Counted from the stretch's first letter, positions 48,205-62,084 are shown. The stretch is 64,000 bases of DNA from Norana najaformis (GCA_964023275.1 OZ029927.1:12958722-13022721), one strand, 5' to 3'. Program-made: numbers and translations. The notes: a model not told the origin generated them from the letters alone.

Positions 48205-48432
48205 TAAGAGACACATAAACAGACTAAGAGACAAATAAACATACTAAAAGACACATAAACAGACTAAGAGACACATAAACAGACTAAGGGACAAATAAAC
48301 AGACTAAGAGATATATAAACAGACTAAGAGACACATAAACAGACTAAGAGACACTTAAACAGACTAAGAGACACATAGACAGACTAAGAGACACTTAAAC
48401 AGACTAAGAGACACATAGACAGACTAAAAGAC
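48205..48432. repeat. 20-bp minisatellite, right part
   Basis: About eleven units of the same ACTAAGAGACAxATAAACAG repeat as at 46735-46909. Confidence 0.93.
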
Positions 48433-49042
48433 AGAACGACAAGCAAGGATAAGCAGAGAAGCACCGCAAAATGCGACATCGACGTCAGTTCTCAGAGAAG
48501 CCAAAAACTCCGGCTGATAGGCGAATAACGGTGACGGTCAGTCAGGCGTCGCTGTAAGCGTTCGTTATTTGCAGTCAATAGATCTTAGAATACGTCCGAC
48601 ATAGTTCACCTGTGACGAACACAAAGAGACAATCGCTGACCGAACTGTCGCACTTGACTGTGAATTAAACGTTTTATAAATCTCAGGTATGCATGTCTAG
48701 GTGACGCGCTTTCGAACATCAACTATGTATTATATTTTAAACAAGGTATTATATTTTGGTACATGTCGGCATTGTAATATGTCTGTATATATCGTCTAGT
48801 TTCTTGATCTTATTGTTCTTGTTCTTGCTGCCTTTGTTCTTTTTGTTCTTTTTCTTATTCTCATTTTTGTTTTAATTTTTTTATGGGTTTATTGCTGTTA
48901 AACTTTTTCTTGTTTCGTGTTCTACTTGTTTCGCAGATATGTCCTACATTCCGTCCCTCATCCTTCTATACCATCTTCTCTCGCGCTCTTTGATCTCTAT
49001 CTCCACTTCGTACATTTCCACCTCCTTCTCTCACTCCACTTC
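48433..49042. other. Unassigned intergenic stretch
   Basis: A TTCTT/TGTTC-rich pyrimidine patch at 48795-48920; no gene seen. Confidence 0.5.
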
Positions 49043-49158
49043 TGCCCCTGCCATGTCGCTTTCTTTCTTCTGCCCCTGCCATGTCGCTTTCTTTCTTCTG
49101 CCCCTGCCATGTCGCTTTCTTTCTTCTGCCCCTGCCATGTCGCTTTCTTTCTTCTGCT
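49043..49158. repeat. 28-bp minisatellite, four units
   Basis: Unit CTGCCCCTGCCATGTCGCTT plus TCTTTCTT, repeated almost without change. Confidence 0.9.
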
Positions 49159-49781
49159 TTATCTTGTTCATAAATTGTCGGCATTTCCATTTGTTGTCCG
49201 GTTGTGTAAATTCAACAACATACTTCTTCGCCGGCTACTTCGATAAGAATCGTTGTGGGCAAGGTGGGCGTTACCCTCTGGGCTTTGCATCTTCACACGG
49301 AGGTGAATTCGTCTGAGTTTTGCTGCCACATGCAGGCGTGCCTGTCTCCGACTGAACTTGGAGCTCTTCAACAGCTTCCAAGCGCAGGGGAAGAAGATGG
49401 AGCGACAGCTACAGACGGCAGCTATATTTGGACGAAAGGGTGGGTGTAGGCAGAGGACAGATGTCAAGAAGTGAAGAGGATGAAGAGGAAGAGCATGAGG
49501 ATGAGCTGCTCGAGGATGAAGATAACAAGGAGAAAGGATAATGAAGAGGATGCGATTAAACAGGGTGAGGATCAAGATGATTAAGAGGAAGAGGAGGAAA
49601 GACGTAGAACAGAAATAGCAGTAGGGGTGGCAGCTATAAAAAGATCAAGAACTTGTATTATGTGACAGAAATAGTAAAAAAGAAGGGATGCTTAGTAGTG
49701 TAAGAACAAAGAAAGGGAGACTTTGAAAGAAGAGTAGGTGTGATGAGAAGAGGTCAACAGGAAGGATAAGACTGGTTAGAA

Positions 49782-49853
<72 letters not shown>

Positions 49854-50240
49854 AGAGAGGAACAGCGAGAAATAGAAGAAGGAGCAGAAGTGGGAGAGCA
49901 TAAAAAGACAGATAGCAACGAGTTGAAGAAAATACTGAGAGAGAAAGGGGGCGAGGGAGGGAAAGAAGAAGGGAGAGAGGAAAGGACGGACGGAGGGAGA
50001 GATGAGTGGACAAGGGAGACGAGGAGAAGAAAAGAGAACAGAAGAGAAAAGGGAAGAAAGGGAGAGAAAGACAGCACTTGAAAAAAGGGGTACAAAGGGA
50101 TTAGAAACAGACAGCGAGTTGAAAGGAGACAGAAGAGACGGAGGCAGAGACAATAAAGAGCTACTAGCTAGCAAGAGAGACAAACGAGGAAGAGGCAGAA
50201 GAAGGTCACAAATGCCAGGAGACAGAAGGAGGGACTAGGG
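49782..50240. repeat. TA and GA microsatellite followed by a long purine tract
   Basis: (TA)n at 49783-49821, (GA)n to 49848, then about 390 bases that are mostly G and A on the + strand. The serine/leucine-rich - strand frames are artefacts. Confidence 0.85.
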
Positions 50241-50954
50241 CGAATCCCAGAGCAGTCACTACGTCGACATTCTTATTCGGCGAGCGATGCTGCGCAAATT
50301 GCAACCAGCGTATACGCGAACAGAAGCGATCCACCTCTGTTGGAAATCGTCGGTCGGATGAAAGCGGAATTTGCGGCAAGAGACAAAGAAATAGGCCGCA
50401 GATCAAAGGACATACCGCCGTGCGTCTCCGTAAACTCCGCCGCACATCAAACGCTTTCTGTATGCAGGCCGTTTGGCCCTGTTGCTGATTTACACATTCC
50501 CAAATGAGGATAACATGTCGCGATAACTCTTGCGGTAACCAGAAGAGAGAATCAGGCCGGTCCATGATCGATAACTGTCACTAGCCACTTCTTCGTTTAA
50601 TAGGCTTATTAGAATTAATACACGGTTACAGCTTGAGGTCACATGACCTAGCCGAGCCGGAAGCGCGATATTTATGTCCATCCGTTCCCCGACGTAGGTC
50701 ACAAATATTCTAAAACGACCTAATTTATGTCACAGAACACGTGATATGCATTGGATGTATTTCATTGGTTATATCTAGGTCACTTGTAATAAAAGTGACA
50801 AATATAGCTCGTTCATTATGGCTTAGATTAGGCCTACTTTAGGCCACTTTCTGTGCTTGCGACACCTAATGTCATTTCCCCAAACGTTCACCTAGTCCCC
50901 ATTAAGAAAACAGTAGCTGATGTGCATGTAAACCTTCATCGTAATGTGTGTAAT
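50241..50954. other. Unassigned intergenic stretch
   Basis: Open frames at 50206-50565 and 50490-50702 (-) have no recognisable domain. Confidence 0.45.
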
Positions 50955-51120
50955 TCACAAGGTGGTTAACTGGTTTAACGAGGACCTTAAATGGCGTGGC
51001 GCCCATTCAAACGAGCAGCGGTGGGAAGGATCTCACCCAATAAATTCATTGAAAATGAGCAGGGTCGAGGTCACACGGTCGCTATATAAATCTGTGTACA
51101 TTAACATTGACATTAAAACG
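50955..51120 (+). mobile_element. Family B SINE copy
   Basis: GACCTTAAATGGCGTGGCGC, CCATTCAAACGAGCAGCGG, GAAGGATCTCACCCAATAAA, AATGAGCAGGGTCGAGGTCA and ACGGTCGCTATATAAATCTG, in family order. Confidence 0.8.
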
Positions 51121-51604
51121 CGATGACATTCCTCTGAGACAGTTGAAAAAACTGATACTAGGTGTCGCCAGCATAAAAAGTGGTCTTAGCCATAGTGGAC
51201 TCGCTATTTTTGTTACTTCCTCAGATTCTGTCATTGTTCTTAGGCACCAACTTCTGAAAGGCGTTAGTACTAAAAGGTTCTAGCACTCAAAAAAAATTAA
51301 ATCTAAACCTATCGGTTTCTTTGATGAAAACGCTGAAAAATTGTTCGGTATCGCTGTTCAAATTGTACTTGGCGTGTGTTTCATATTTGCGATCAGCTTT
51401 GTCTAGGTTGCTCATGTATGTATTTCCTTTGACTTTATTGTTTAGACAAGTGAAATAAGAAATGAAAGACGGTGGACGAAGAGACTGGAAGGCGTTTGCT
51501 AACAATAGGAGAAGAGATGAAAACAGGCGGTAGACACGAAGTGAGGTTCACGCGATGTTTTGTACATTTGCGAGAGATGGAGGGGATATCCGAGTCTTTG
51601 TGAG

Positions 51605-51905
51605 CTTTCCTTAAAAGCGCTATATTAATAAACAGATACATACTTACTTGCATACATACATACATACATACATACATGGATATATACATACATACATACG
51701 TACACATACATGCATAAACGCACATACATACATACTTACATAAATACATGCATATATACATACATACACATACACATACATGCATATACGCACATACATA
51801 CATACATACATAAATACATATATTTATACATATATACATACATGCCCCAGACATAAATACACACATACATACATAAATACATACATACATATACAAACGA
51901 TACTT
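51605..51905 (+). repeat. Retroposon tail running into an ATAC microsatellite
   Basis: TTAAAAGCGCTATATTAATA (51613-51632), then ACAGATACATACTTACTTGC and about 270 bases of CATACATA. Confidence 0.85.
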
Positions 51906-52234
51906 CATTTTAACGAATGCGCGGACGTGGCCTACGATAGACAGCGACAGTGCAGACCAAAAGATTAGGCCTAAATGACGTCACTGCAATAAGCGTTACC
52001 ATTTAACCACGTGACTGGCTCTTATAATATCGTGCTCTTGAACATAAGATCACATGAGAACCAGTTTCAAGTGAACAAAGAAATCTTTTATCATAAAATG
52101 AGAACAGAAACTGGATTCTGAAGACACGGGTGATAAATTTCAGTAGATTAGGCTGCCATGACAAGTTACACCACGACCGTCTTACTGAATTACAGAAATC
52201 TTCAAGATTTCGTTTTAATTTGCGCCTTTGGGCG

Positions 52235-52315
52235 GTCCTAGAAAGACGCTGTATAAATAGCCAGGTATATACATGCATATATACAAATACATACATACAT
52301 ACCATACATGCATTC

Positions 52316-52347
<32 letters not shown>

Positions 52348-52470
52348 AACATACAGAAATACATACATATCAACACACATACATACGTACACACATACAT
52401 ACATACTACACATACATACATACCATATACATACATACATGCTTACATGCATACATACATAAGCGTTGCC
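52235..52470 (+). repeat. Retroposon tail running into an ATAC microsatellite (second case)
   Basis: AGAAAGACGCTGTATAAATA (52240-52259), GCCAGGTATATACATGCATA, then about 190 bases of ACATACAT. Confidence 0.85.
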
Positions 52471-52789
52471 AATAAGCCACGTGACAGGTTCTTACAATTC
52501 AAAATGCGTGGACGCATTTAATATCCGGTTTAAAAACTCTAGATTATGTACATCTTTCATAGAAATTCGACATCTATGTGTGGAAAATTACCGGAATGGG
52601 TAACTATGAGCAAAATGCGTCACGAATAAGTTTAATTTAAGTTGAAGTTGTTAAACACATTATGCTTTCTGAAAGGATTCTGCATTCGTGTGTGTGCCGT
52701 CTTTATTTCAGTAAATTTCTGGAAATGATTCGAGAAATTTCGCACGCAATCTTTAGGTGTACTAAAGTTTTAGCAGCATTGTTTCAAGC

Positions 52790-52915
52790 TTGAACTCTGC
52801 CACTGCCTTTAGTCGGGTGGTGCCAGTCCCAAGCCCAGAAAAAGGAGGAGGGCGACGTCATCGGCCTTTGTTGCCATAAGAAGTCGTTAAACATTGGAAA
52901 CTACTACTACTTTCA
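52790..52915 (+). repeat. Family G copy with ACT tail
   Basis: AACTCTGCCACTGCCTTTAG, GTGCCAGTCCCAAGCCCAG, AGGAGGAGGGCGACGTCATC, CATAAGAAGTCGTTAAACAT, then ACTACTACT. This is the longest clean copy on the + strand outside the 26 kb cluster. Confidence 0.75.
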
Positions 52916-52959
52916 AGCTTCAATATCTGACATCTTTTTCTTACGACATGCATTTGGTT

Positions 52960-53170
52960 CCTGTTCCTTTTTTAGGTCTTGTTCCTGTTCCTGATTTTCC
53001 ATGTTCCTGTTTTGTTTTCTTTTCTAGTTTATGTTTCTCTTCTTATTCCTGTTCCTGTTTCGTTTCCAGTTCCTGCTCCTGTTCTTGGTTTTCCTGTTCC
53101 TGTTTCTCTTCTTGTTCCTGTTCCTTTTTCTGTTTCTGTTTTTCTGCCCTTGTTCCTGTTCCCTGTCGAG
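52960..53170. repeat. TTCCTG hexanucleotide minisatellite
   Basis: Imperfect TTCCTG/TTTCTG units. Open frames on both strands are artefacts. Confidence 0.88.
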
Positions 53171-53492
53171 TTCCAGGTGCTCCTGTCGATCTCATTTTCA
53201 GATGACTCACCGCAACATTTTGATCCATAGATTAAGTAATGCGCATTAGCGATCTCTCCTAGTTCTAAAAGAATAAGCCTATCCATTTATAGCTTCAATA
53301 ATTCCCAATGCCAAGCATGCGTACAGATGCGTCCAGTAACAGAGAAGCTTTCAGAAGCAAAAATACATTTCAAGCTATATATGTGTGTAATCTTTCCTCG
53401 ATATATGATGTCCCTGTGGAAATGCCTCGAACCAGAATAATCCAAGCCATTTATAGCTCCATGGGCATCTAAAGTCTCATACACATATAAAC

Positions 53493-53525
<33 letters not shown>

Positions 53526-54000
53526 TATAAGCATATATATACCCTAATCTTACATATAATATGATCTTATATAGAAATCGTTTATATTCATGTGTATAGA
53601 TATATATATATAAACATGTGTTCGATGGTTGTGTAATTATGTAGCTCATATATTAGCACATCTAGTTGTACTTTGGGCCTAAATTTGCCTTAGTGCTTCC
53701 TGTAATAAGAGAAGTTATCTGCGCAGTTCATATGCGTGCATATGGCTATAAGGGACATAAGTATATTCATAAGTATACATATATGAGCTCTGTACTCAAT
53801 ATATATATATATATATATATACATCTACATAAAAATGGCGTCATATCCAGAAATCTGCCTGATTAGGATTGCAGCAAAAATACGCAGGCACCGTCGCGGT
53901 GTTTTGCATGCTTTATATAGGAAGGCCCTAAAATATTAACAATAATCCTAAGCGAACCTTTATTTGGCTGGGATCTAATTTGTTCATACACAAAGATGTG
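53171..54000. other. Unassigned stretch with short TA runs
   Basis: TA runs at 53492-53514 and 53800-53821; no gene seen. Confidence 0.5.
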
Positions 54001-55465
<1,465 letters not shown>

Positions 55466-55605
55466 GTGTTTAAAATGATATATACCTATATGCTGTTCTG
55501 ATAACCGAAACCTTTTCTGTAGCCAAATACAGTCACATAATTGCACTTCATTGTTTAAAAAGTAGTCTTATACCACAGTGGAAGCGCTATTTTTGTTCCT
55601 GCCAA
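55466..55605 (+). repeat. Dispersed repeat, left copy
   Basis: ATATACCTATATGCTGTTCT, GATAACCGAAACC, TCTGTAGCCAAATACAGTCA. A diverged copy lies at 56768-56850. Its continuation GTGGAAGCGCTATTTTTGTT resembles 51180-51215. Confidence 0.65.
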
Positions 55606-55639
55606 AGAGCCCCCCCCCCAATCGGCGGTTAAATTGGTA

Positions 55640-55930
55640 ACACACACTGTGGCGTTGAAAGTCCTCATAATATTTAGTTTAGCACGACTAGTGTGGGGCG
55701 TCAATATATGACGTCAGTGTATGACGTCAAACATCGTGATAGGTTCACACATTGTGACGATTTGGGTCGTGACACAAAGTGTGACAATATGATACTTTAT
55801 TCCGCCTTGTATATAAAGCCGCTGATTGCGTACTGCGATATTTGAATAAAGACGTTCAAGCGGTTGTTACTTTCCGTCGCGTGTTAATAGCTGTGCAGTG
55901 GCCCTGCAGCTATAACGAAGGATAAACAGC
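55640..55930 (+). promoter_or_regulatory. Promoter-like or solo-LTR-like block
   Basis: Two perfect TGACGTCA sites (55709-55716, 55722-55729) 13 bases apart, then TATATAAA at 55810-55817 and AATAAA at 55845-55850. A TATA box followed within 30 bases by a poly(A) signal is an LTR-like order. No terminal duplication or tRNA primer site could be fixed, and no matching second LTR exists in the window. Confidence 0.4.
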
Positions 55931-56097
55931 TGTAGGTTAACCCCGGCCTTGCATTTAGACAAACATGTACACATACAGGCACACATGCACGCACACATAC
56001 TCGTTCTAGACGAGGCTGTCATGCAAGTGCATGCGACAGGAGCATCTTCCAGGATTCTGATTCTGTTTAGCCAGTGGTTGAAGACAAGACTTTTATA

Positions 56098-56479
56098 CAC
56101 TGTGTCCGGAAAAATTCCAAGGCTTTACGGTAAATATGAAAATAATTAGTAAACATTAATCGATTTTTAAAATTCCAAAAACAGTTTAATCCTGAAATAT
56201 TATTTGCACTATAATTGTTGTTTTGGCGTAAAAATTTTATAACAATTTTGTCTTCCTCGCTGAACGCCATTTTTCTAGCAACTTTCTTTACAAAATATAA
56301 AATTCAAATACGTCACTGTGACGTAATTTTAAACGGGGGCCGTTAATAAATTACAAAGAATTTTGTTGGTAATTATATATTTCAGGATTAAATTGTTTTT
56401 GGAATTTTAAAAATCGATTAATGTTTACTAATTATTTTCATATTTACCGTAAAGCCTTGGAATTTTTCCGGACACAGTG
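56098..56479. mobile_element. Mariner-type MITE, copy 3
   Basis: 382 bp with TA at 56096-56097 and 56480-56481. Differs from copy 2 by a C-to-T change in the right inverted repeat (GGATTAAATTG) and little else. Confidence 0.93.
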
Positions 56480-56767
56480 TATAGTGGTCTTGCGTTGCTA
56501 GGTCGGGAGCACCTCAAATGAGTTATCTTGACTATGCTCTATATAAAGATGCAATTAAGAATACGGTTACGATATATACATATATAATTACTTCCTGATT
56601 TTTATATATACATATGTATATATGAGGAAGTAATTGTCCATATCTCATCTGTGCAGAACGATGTCCTATATTGATAAATCGAGATGAGTTTCTGCATAAA
56701 TATTTTGCAGATTATAGACGCGAATACGATGCCTCATTAAGCGATTTTTATTACTGAGAAATTAAAT

Positions 56768-56850
56768 TGCATATACCTATTCGCTGTTCTGAAAACCGAA
56801 ACTTCTTCTATAGCAAAATACAGTCATATAATTTTTATTTATTTGGAAAA
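56768..56850 (+). repeat. Dispersed repeat, right copy
   Basis: ATATACCTATTCGCTGTTCT, GAAAACCGAAACTTCTTCTA, ATAGCAAAATACAGTCATAT, matching 55480-55540. Confidence 0.65.
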
Positions 56851-56939
56851 CATCTATTACGCGGGCAAAGTTAGTAAATTTGAATCTGAGGCGCTTCTTA
56901 TGTTAGCAGACAATTATTTTTACCAACAGGGCAGTTATT

Positions 56940-57125
56940 AATAATAATAATAAGACAATTTATATAGCGCCGTAACATATCTGTGACATATCTCTAATAC
57001 ATATATCTATGACATACATCTAAGACATATGTCTATGACATTTATCTATGACATATATCTATGCCATATATCTATTACATATATCAATGGCATATATCAA
57101 TTATATACTATAACATGTGACATAT
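56940..57125. repeat. Tail motif and 13-bp ATATCTATGACAT repeat
   Basis: ATTTATATAGCGCCGTAACA at 56957-56976, followed by about ten variable units of ATCTATGACATAT. Confidence 0.75.
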
Positions 57126-57129
57126 TACA

Positions 57130-57290
57130 AACTATGACATACATCTCTGTATGGAGTTGTTTATATAGCGCCTTTTGTTGCAAATCGTCTGCATGAAGAG
57201 CATAAAAGTTTGACTGTCCACAGTTAATCTGTTGGTTGCTCGCTCGACAAAACATATCCATACGAAACACCGAAACAATTGTCTGAAACC
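57130..57290 (-). repeat. Retroposon-like repeat, copy 1
   Basis: TGTATGGAG, TTTATATAGCGCCTTTTGTT, CAAATCGTC, GCATGAAGAGCATAAAAGTT, TGACTGTCCACAGTTAATCT. A second copy is at 58260-58410. Confidence 0.7.
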
Positions 57291-57359
57291 GAAAAAAGGC
57301 AACTAAAACAGAATCAGAAAGATGTCTGCGTGTAAAACAGAAAATATGTTCATAGGCGA

Positions 57360-57432
57360 AACAAAATACTCTCCCCGTGACGTGGCTTTCGTTGGGCGCT
57401 GTAGAAATCTCGGGGCTACGATTACGATTACT
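57360..57432 (+). mobile_element. Family A SINE 3' end
   Basis: CCCCGTGACGTGGCTTTCGT, TGGGCGCTGTAGAAATCTCG, then GGGCTACGATTACGATTAC. 5'-truncated. Confidence 0.75.
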
Positions 57433-58000
57433 ACTGCCACGATGATGACGACGACGACTACTACTACTATTCATATTATTCGTATCAAAAATTGTGTTCA
57501 AACGACGAAGAGTCAGATATTCTAGACCGAAGCAATATGTCCACCATTCAAACGATCGACGCATCTAAAGCCGAAGCAGGATTTCTCAAAAAACGAAGCG
57601 AGTTGTCTGTTGTTCTCGAATCGTTTTTTTTTGTCTGTAGTTTATGGCTGGCTATTTTATCGCAGCGGTGGTTAGTCGCTTTGAAACCGATGTTGAATTC
57701 TATGCTGTTTTGCCCACCGCTGAGATAGGATTCTTTCATAAATCCTCATCTCGGTCGATTGACTCTGCTTCCGCTTTCTGGCTTTCTTTCGACATCTGCT
57801 GTGCACGAGTACTTTTTATCAATCCTCCAACTTTCGCTATTCTTTTTGTTGTTGTTTATTTTCTGGATATCAAACCGAAGACAGTCGCTTCGCACACTTA
57901 CGCATATACATACGTACTAATACGTATGAATATGTATGAATATGAATAAATATCTGTATGTAGTTATATATGTGTGTTTGTGTTTCATGTATATACATAT
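57433..58000. other. Unassigned stretch
   Basis: Several short overlapping open frames (57322-57949) with no recognisable domain. Confidence 0.45.
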
Positions 58001-58004
58001 TGTA

Positions 58005-58115
58005 TATATTTGCATACATGCATATATATATAAATGAGAGTATTGATATGTATATACATATGTATATATATTTGCATACATGTATATATATAAATGAGAG
58101 TATTGATATGTGTCG
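58005..58115. repeat. Tandem duplication of about 55 bp
   Basis: TTTGCATACATG, TATATATATAAATGAGAGTA, TTGATATGT occurs twice in a row. Confidence 0.8.
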
Positions 58116-58259
58116 CTTCATAAGATATACATATACAACTTATTAAACGCCATAGATCAGTGCAATTACACAGCAAGATATAATTGACTCTTTTAAAAAA
58201 TAACCAAATTAGCGTCCAATGGCGATGCGAACGTGACTACAATATCCATTCATAATATA

Positions 58260-58410
58260 TATTTTTGTATGGAGCTATTATGTAGCGCCTGTTCATGTGT
58301 GATTTACATGCAATGCAAATCGTCCTCGATGCCTGCATGAAAAGCTTAAAAGTTTGACTGTCCACACAGTTAATCTGTTCTATTGTATGCCAGACAAAAT
58401 ATGCCCACGT
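58260..58410 (-). repeat. Retroposon-like repeat, copy 2
   Basis: TGTATGGAGC, TATGTAGCGCCTGTTC, GCATGAAAAGCTTAAAAGTT, TGACTGTCCACACAGTTAAT, as in 57130-57290. The stretch 58411-59035 holds nothing recognised. Confidence 0.7.
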
Positions 58411-59039
58411 GGCCACATAAATATCTACTGTTGTTAGATGTTACTTACATGCGTGCGCCATTTCAGGCGACTGAGAACCGCAACATAGGAAACCGCGACA
58501 TAAATAAGCACCCAGATTGAAGTTTCGCTTTCGACTTCCTTGACCTTTGACCCTTTTATTCCAGCAATATTTTCGTTATTCCCTCTATGTGTTCCTTACT
58601 TATAAGACATACATATGTGTCTTGTATATAAACATCCCTTACGTCTTGTATAGGGAATGGGTTCTGAAAGGAAACCCAGAGGCAGCCATTAAATAGACGT
58701 CGCTTTTAGCGGAAGCTGTGCGATTGAATATTTCCCACGGGATGCTCAGCTTTCTGCTTTGACCGCGACGGGAGTACTATGCATTATTTGGCGCCCCAGT
58801 GCGATTTGCCGCTGCGGAAAAGCTTGTGATCCGAGTCAGTGTTTATTGCGTACTCGGTTTTCAGAGAGATGCATCTGCATTTAACACGACCTTTGAACTT
58901 TTATATTTGAGTGTGATATATGCAGTCTAAGGCTTGCATGCTGTTTCACAAAGTGCCTTCTCGAAGCTTCTCAGTAGCAATGATAAGATCGGAAAAGAAG
59001 TCTGAATTGTGTGATCATAATTTTTATACGAATAATAAG

Positions 59040-59142
59040 TATGGTAATAGTAGTCGTAGTGGTAGTGGTAATCGTAGTGGTAGTGGTAGTAGTAGTAGCA
59101 GTAGCAGTAGTAGTGGTGGTAGTAGTGGTAGTAGTAGTAGTG

Positions 59143-59188
<46 letters not shown>

Positions 59189-59205
59189 CAGCAGCAGTAA
59201 AACAT
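59040..59205. repeat. AGT trinucleotide microsatellite
   Basis: GTAGTAGTAG with GGT and GCA variants, about 165 bases. The polyserine, polyvaline and polytyrosine frames are artefacts. Confidence 0.95.
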
Positions 59206-59221
59206 CAATAATAATAATAGG

Positions 59222-59330
59222 AAAATTCTAGAGCGCCGGTGTATATTGTACAAGAAGGCATCAAGCGATGGCGCGCCAAAATCAAGCCATAGTTACTGTA
59301 GGTCAATACCCAGAAAGTCAGTCCACCGAT
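59222..59330 (+). repeat. Family F start fragment
   Basis: AGAGCGCCGGTGTATATTGT, AGGCATCAAGCGATGGCGCG, GGTCAATACCCAGAAAGTCA, aligning with 11820-11905. Confidence 0.6.
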
Positions 59331-60279
59331 CATATGTAGGCCTATGTGCATAATCTAATTAATTGAATTATTTCATGGTGCTTCTAGCCTATGTCTAATC
59401 TTTGCATCAACAGTGTTTTACATGTACGACGAACAGAGAAGTCATGAAAATACACCCTGTCCTTATGAGTCAGCCTTTTCGTTCCTTTCTGCACCTCTAG
59501 GCCTTGCCAAAAACAGCCAACAATCTGTTAATATTGTTTTTACTTCGACAGCTCATTGACCGAAGCTGCTTTAGTTACGAAGCAGAAGCCGTGGGATTTT
59601 GAGGTTGGATTTAGAGAACCCCGATCCTCTGTCAAAATTCTCCCATCTCACCATCGCTTGTTTTTGATGAAGATATATATGCCACTGCATAATTCCGTCT
59701 CTGGTACGTTCAAGAATTTAATAAGGTCGTCAGTTACGACGTATATTCGTGTCTTTCTAATGACGTCCGTAATGACGTCGAATTTTGCTGCGGTGCTGCA
59801 TGGACAGATTCGTTCGACATTAATTGGTTGGTGCAGATGGATGCAAGAGCAGTGGGTCCTTAATCAAATCATCGCAATCGTTATAGGGCCCAATCAAGTT
59901 GTAGAGACTGATTTAAAAGTTACGACAGGCATTAAATTATATGCAGGCCTATGTATTGCTTTCAGTTGCTTGCATCTCCAATACAAATCAAGTTTATGTG
60001 AAAATAAGTAAACTGAATCTGAGAAGCGCGGATTTCATAAAATAATAATTCTAGACTAAATAAAAATGAAACTGTAGTAGGTCTTTATAATCTGTATGCA
60101 TACAAAAGTAAAATACGAAATTCTTTATGAAGACTCGAAAATATGAGAGAAATGTTTATAAGATCACTTGGCTAAACGAAACTTCAATCTCCTATCAAAA
60201 TTTTTGAAATGGATTGTAGTTATTTACATGGCTTGCCTACATAAGCACGAAAAATCTAATCTAATCCAATCTAATCTAA

Positions 60280-60750
60280 TGACTTCTGTAATGCCATTAT
60301 CAATGCATTATCGATGGTCGCTTCAAAAGAGGTTGTTGTCAAGAACCAATAATCCTATTGTCAAGAATCATAATCCGTTAATGAAGCCCGGTAAAATTCC
60401 GATAGGTCAGGAAACCAGAAATCTGGCTATGGTGTGGGAACCATTGCAAAGAGATAAGTTTAAAGTTTAGACTTGAATTGTTAAACATTATAATGACCAT
60501 CACTGCACTGTTATTCAATAGGTGGTAGTAGGAATAATGGACTTCTTAGTTTATTCGTTAGATGGCAGGTGTGTGTACTCTTACAGTGGAATATAGTTTG
60601 TGTTTGACTATGGCGATAAGATAGTCCTGAATTTCATATTGATAATCTTAAAGAAAATAATTAATCTTTGTATATTCTCTGATTAAATTTATCAAGAATG
60701 TCTAATGAAATGACAAACTGGGCAGTGAATTCCAAAGAACGACCATACTT
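60280..60750 (+). repeat. Family F copy
   Basis: GACTTCTGTAATGCCATTAT, ATTATCGATGGTCGCTTCAA, CGATAGGTCAGGAAACCAGA, TTTAAAGTTTAGACTTGAAT, then CAGTGAATTCCAAAGAACGA. Order as in 35255-35765. Confidence 0.6.
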
Positions 60751-61017
60751 ACAGAAAATGCAGAATATCTGAATATTATGAAATATTATGAACATTATTA
60801 TCCTATATACTGTATAGCAGACTGAACATTTTTCTTGGCGCTGATGATTTCAGCTTTGAACTTTGACCTCTGTTATTTCTTTATGATGCAAACCACGAGC
60901 CCCAGTCTCCATAATAAGCAGACGCAGGAAGAATTAGTCGACTCTTTGGGAATAATGTCAAGGCTCAGAACTATAATCGGAGGGTTAGTGGCTCTTAAGA
61001 GGGACGCTCCCTCGGCC

Positions 61018-61155
<138 letters not shown>

Positions 61156-61609
61156 CATTTTTCGGTCTAACTTCCTGCCTGCCTGTTCTATCTCTCTGCC
61201 TACCTATCTGTCCCCTTCTGACTACCAACGTGTCTGTCTTTCTACCAGCCTGCCTGTCTGTCTGTTGTCTGTCTGTTTATCTCTCTGTCTGTTTTTGGGC
61301 CACAGTTAGTTGTACCATACTTTAAGGTATAATTTGGGAATAACCCGTGTGGGTATACATTATTTTTTTAGAAGGGTATGCTTAATAGATGACGTTGGTG
61401 ATGGACCTCGAGGGCGGCTGGTTTTACTGCTTCTGCCTCGTGACTTCAAAGAAGACGACGACGACGACGACGATGATGATGAGCATCCAAGCAATGGTGC
61501 TTGATTAACTAGAGCTATCGAGTGGCAGAGGTTATGATGTTGTCATTTGAAGATATCAGATTGCAAGTGACTGCTGATGTTGCAGCAGAAAGCAATCAAC
61601 CAGCGTTGT

Positions 61610-61985
61610 TTCTTCTTCTTCTCCTCCTCCTCCTAGCCCCTCCTCCTACTCCCTCTTCTTCTTCTTTTTCTCCTCCTCCTCCTCTTCCTCCTCCTTTTAT
61701 TCTTCTTTTCCTCCTCTTCATCATTCTTCTTCTTTATCACCATCATCGTCATAATCTTCTTCTTCTTTCTTCATAATCTTCTTTTTTATTTTTCATCATC
61801 ATCATCATCTTCTTCTTCTTCTTCTTCTTCTTCTTCTTCATCTTCATCATCATATTATTATTAATATCATTAATATCATTATCATTAATATCATAATTTT
61901 CTCTTCTTTCTCGTCGTCGTCATCATCATCATCAACTTCTTCTTCTTCTTCTTCTGATTCTTTCTTCTGCATTTCTTGTTCTAGG
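61610..61985. repeat. Long polypyrimidine and CTT/CAT tract
   Basis: CTCCTCCTCC, CTTCTTCTTC and CATCATCATC runs over about 375 bases. Confidence 0.92.
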
Positions 61986-62084
61986 TCATCAATTGCTGAT
62001 TCAATCGGCCTTGTTCTCTTTACCAATTCTCAAAGCCAACCAGTGGCAAGACAAACATCATTTTCTCACGGCAAATATGTACCT

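Noticed and set aside
46735-48432. CRISPR-like array
   Set aside because: The 20-bp units are directly adjacent with no spacers, and the context is eukaryotic.
49645-50183. Leucine- and serine-rich frames on the - strand
   Set aside because: They lie on the complement of TA, GA and purine-rich simple sequence.
59556-60011. 151-codon open frame on the + strand
   Set aside because: No domain, no clear splice context and no low-complexity explanation; I could not support it as a gene, though it is the longest unexplained frame in the right part of the window.
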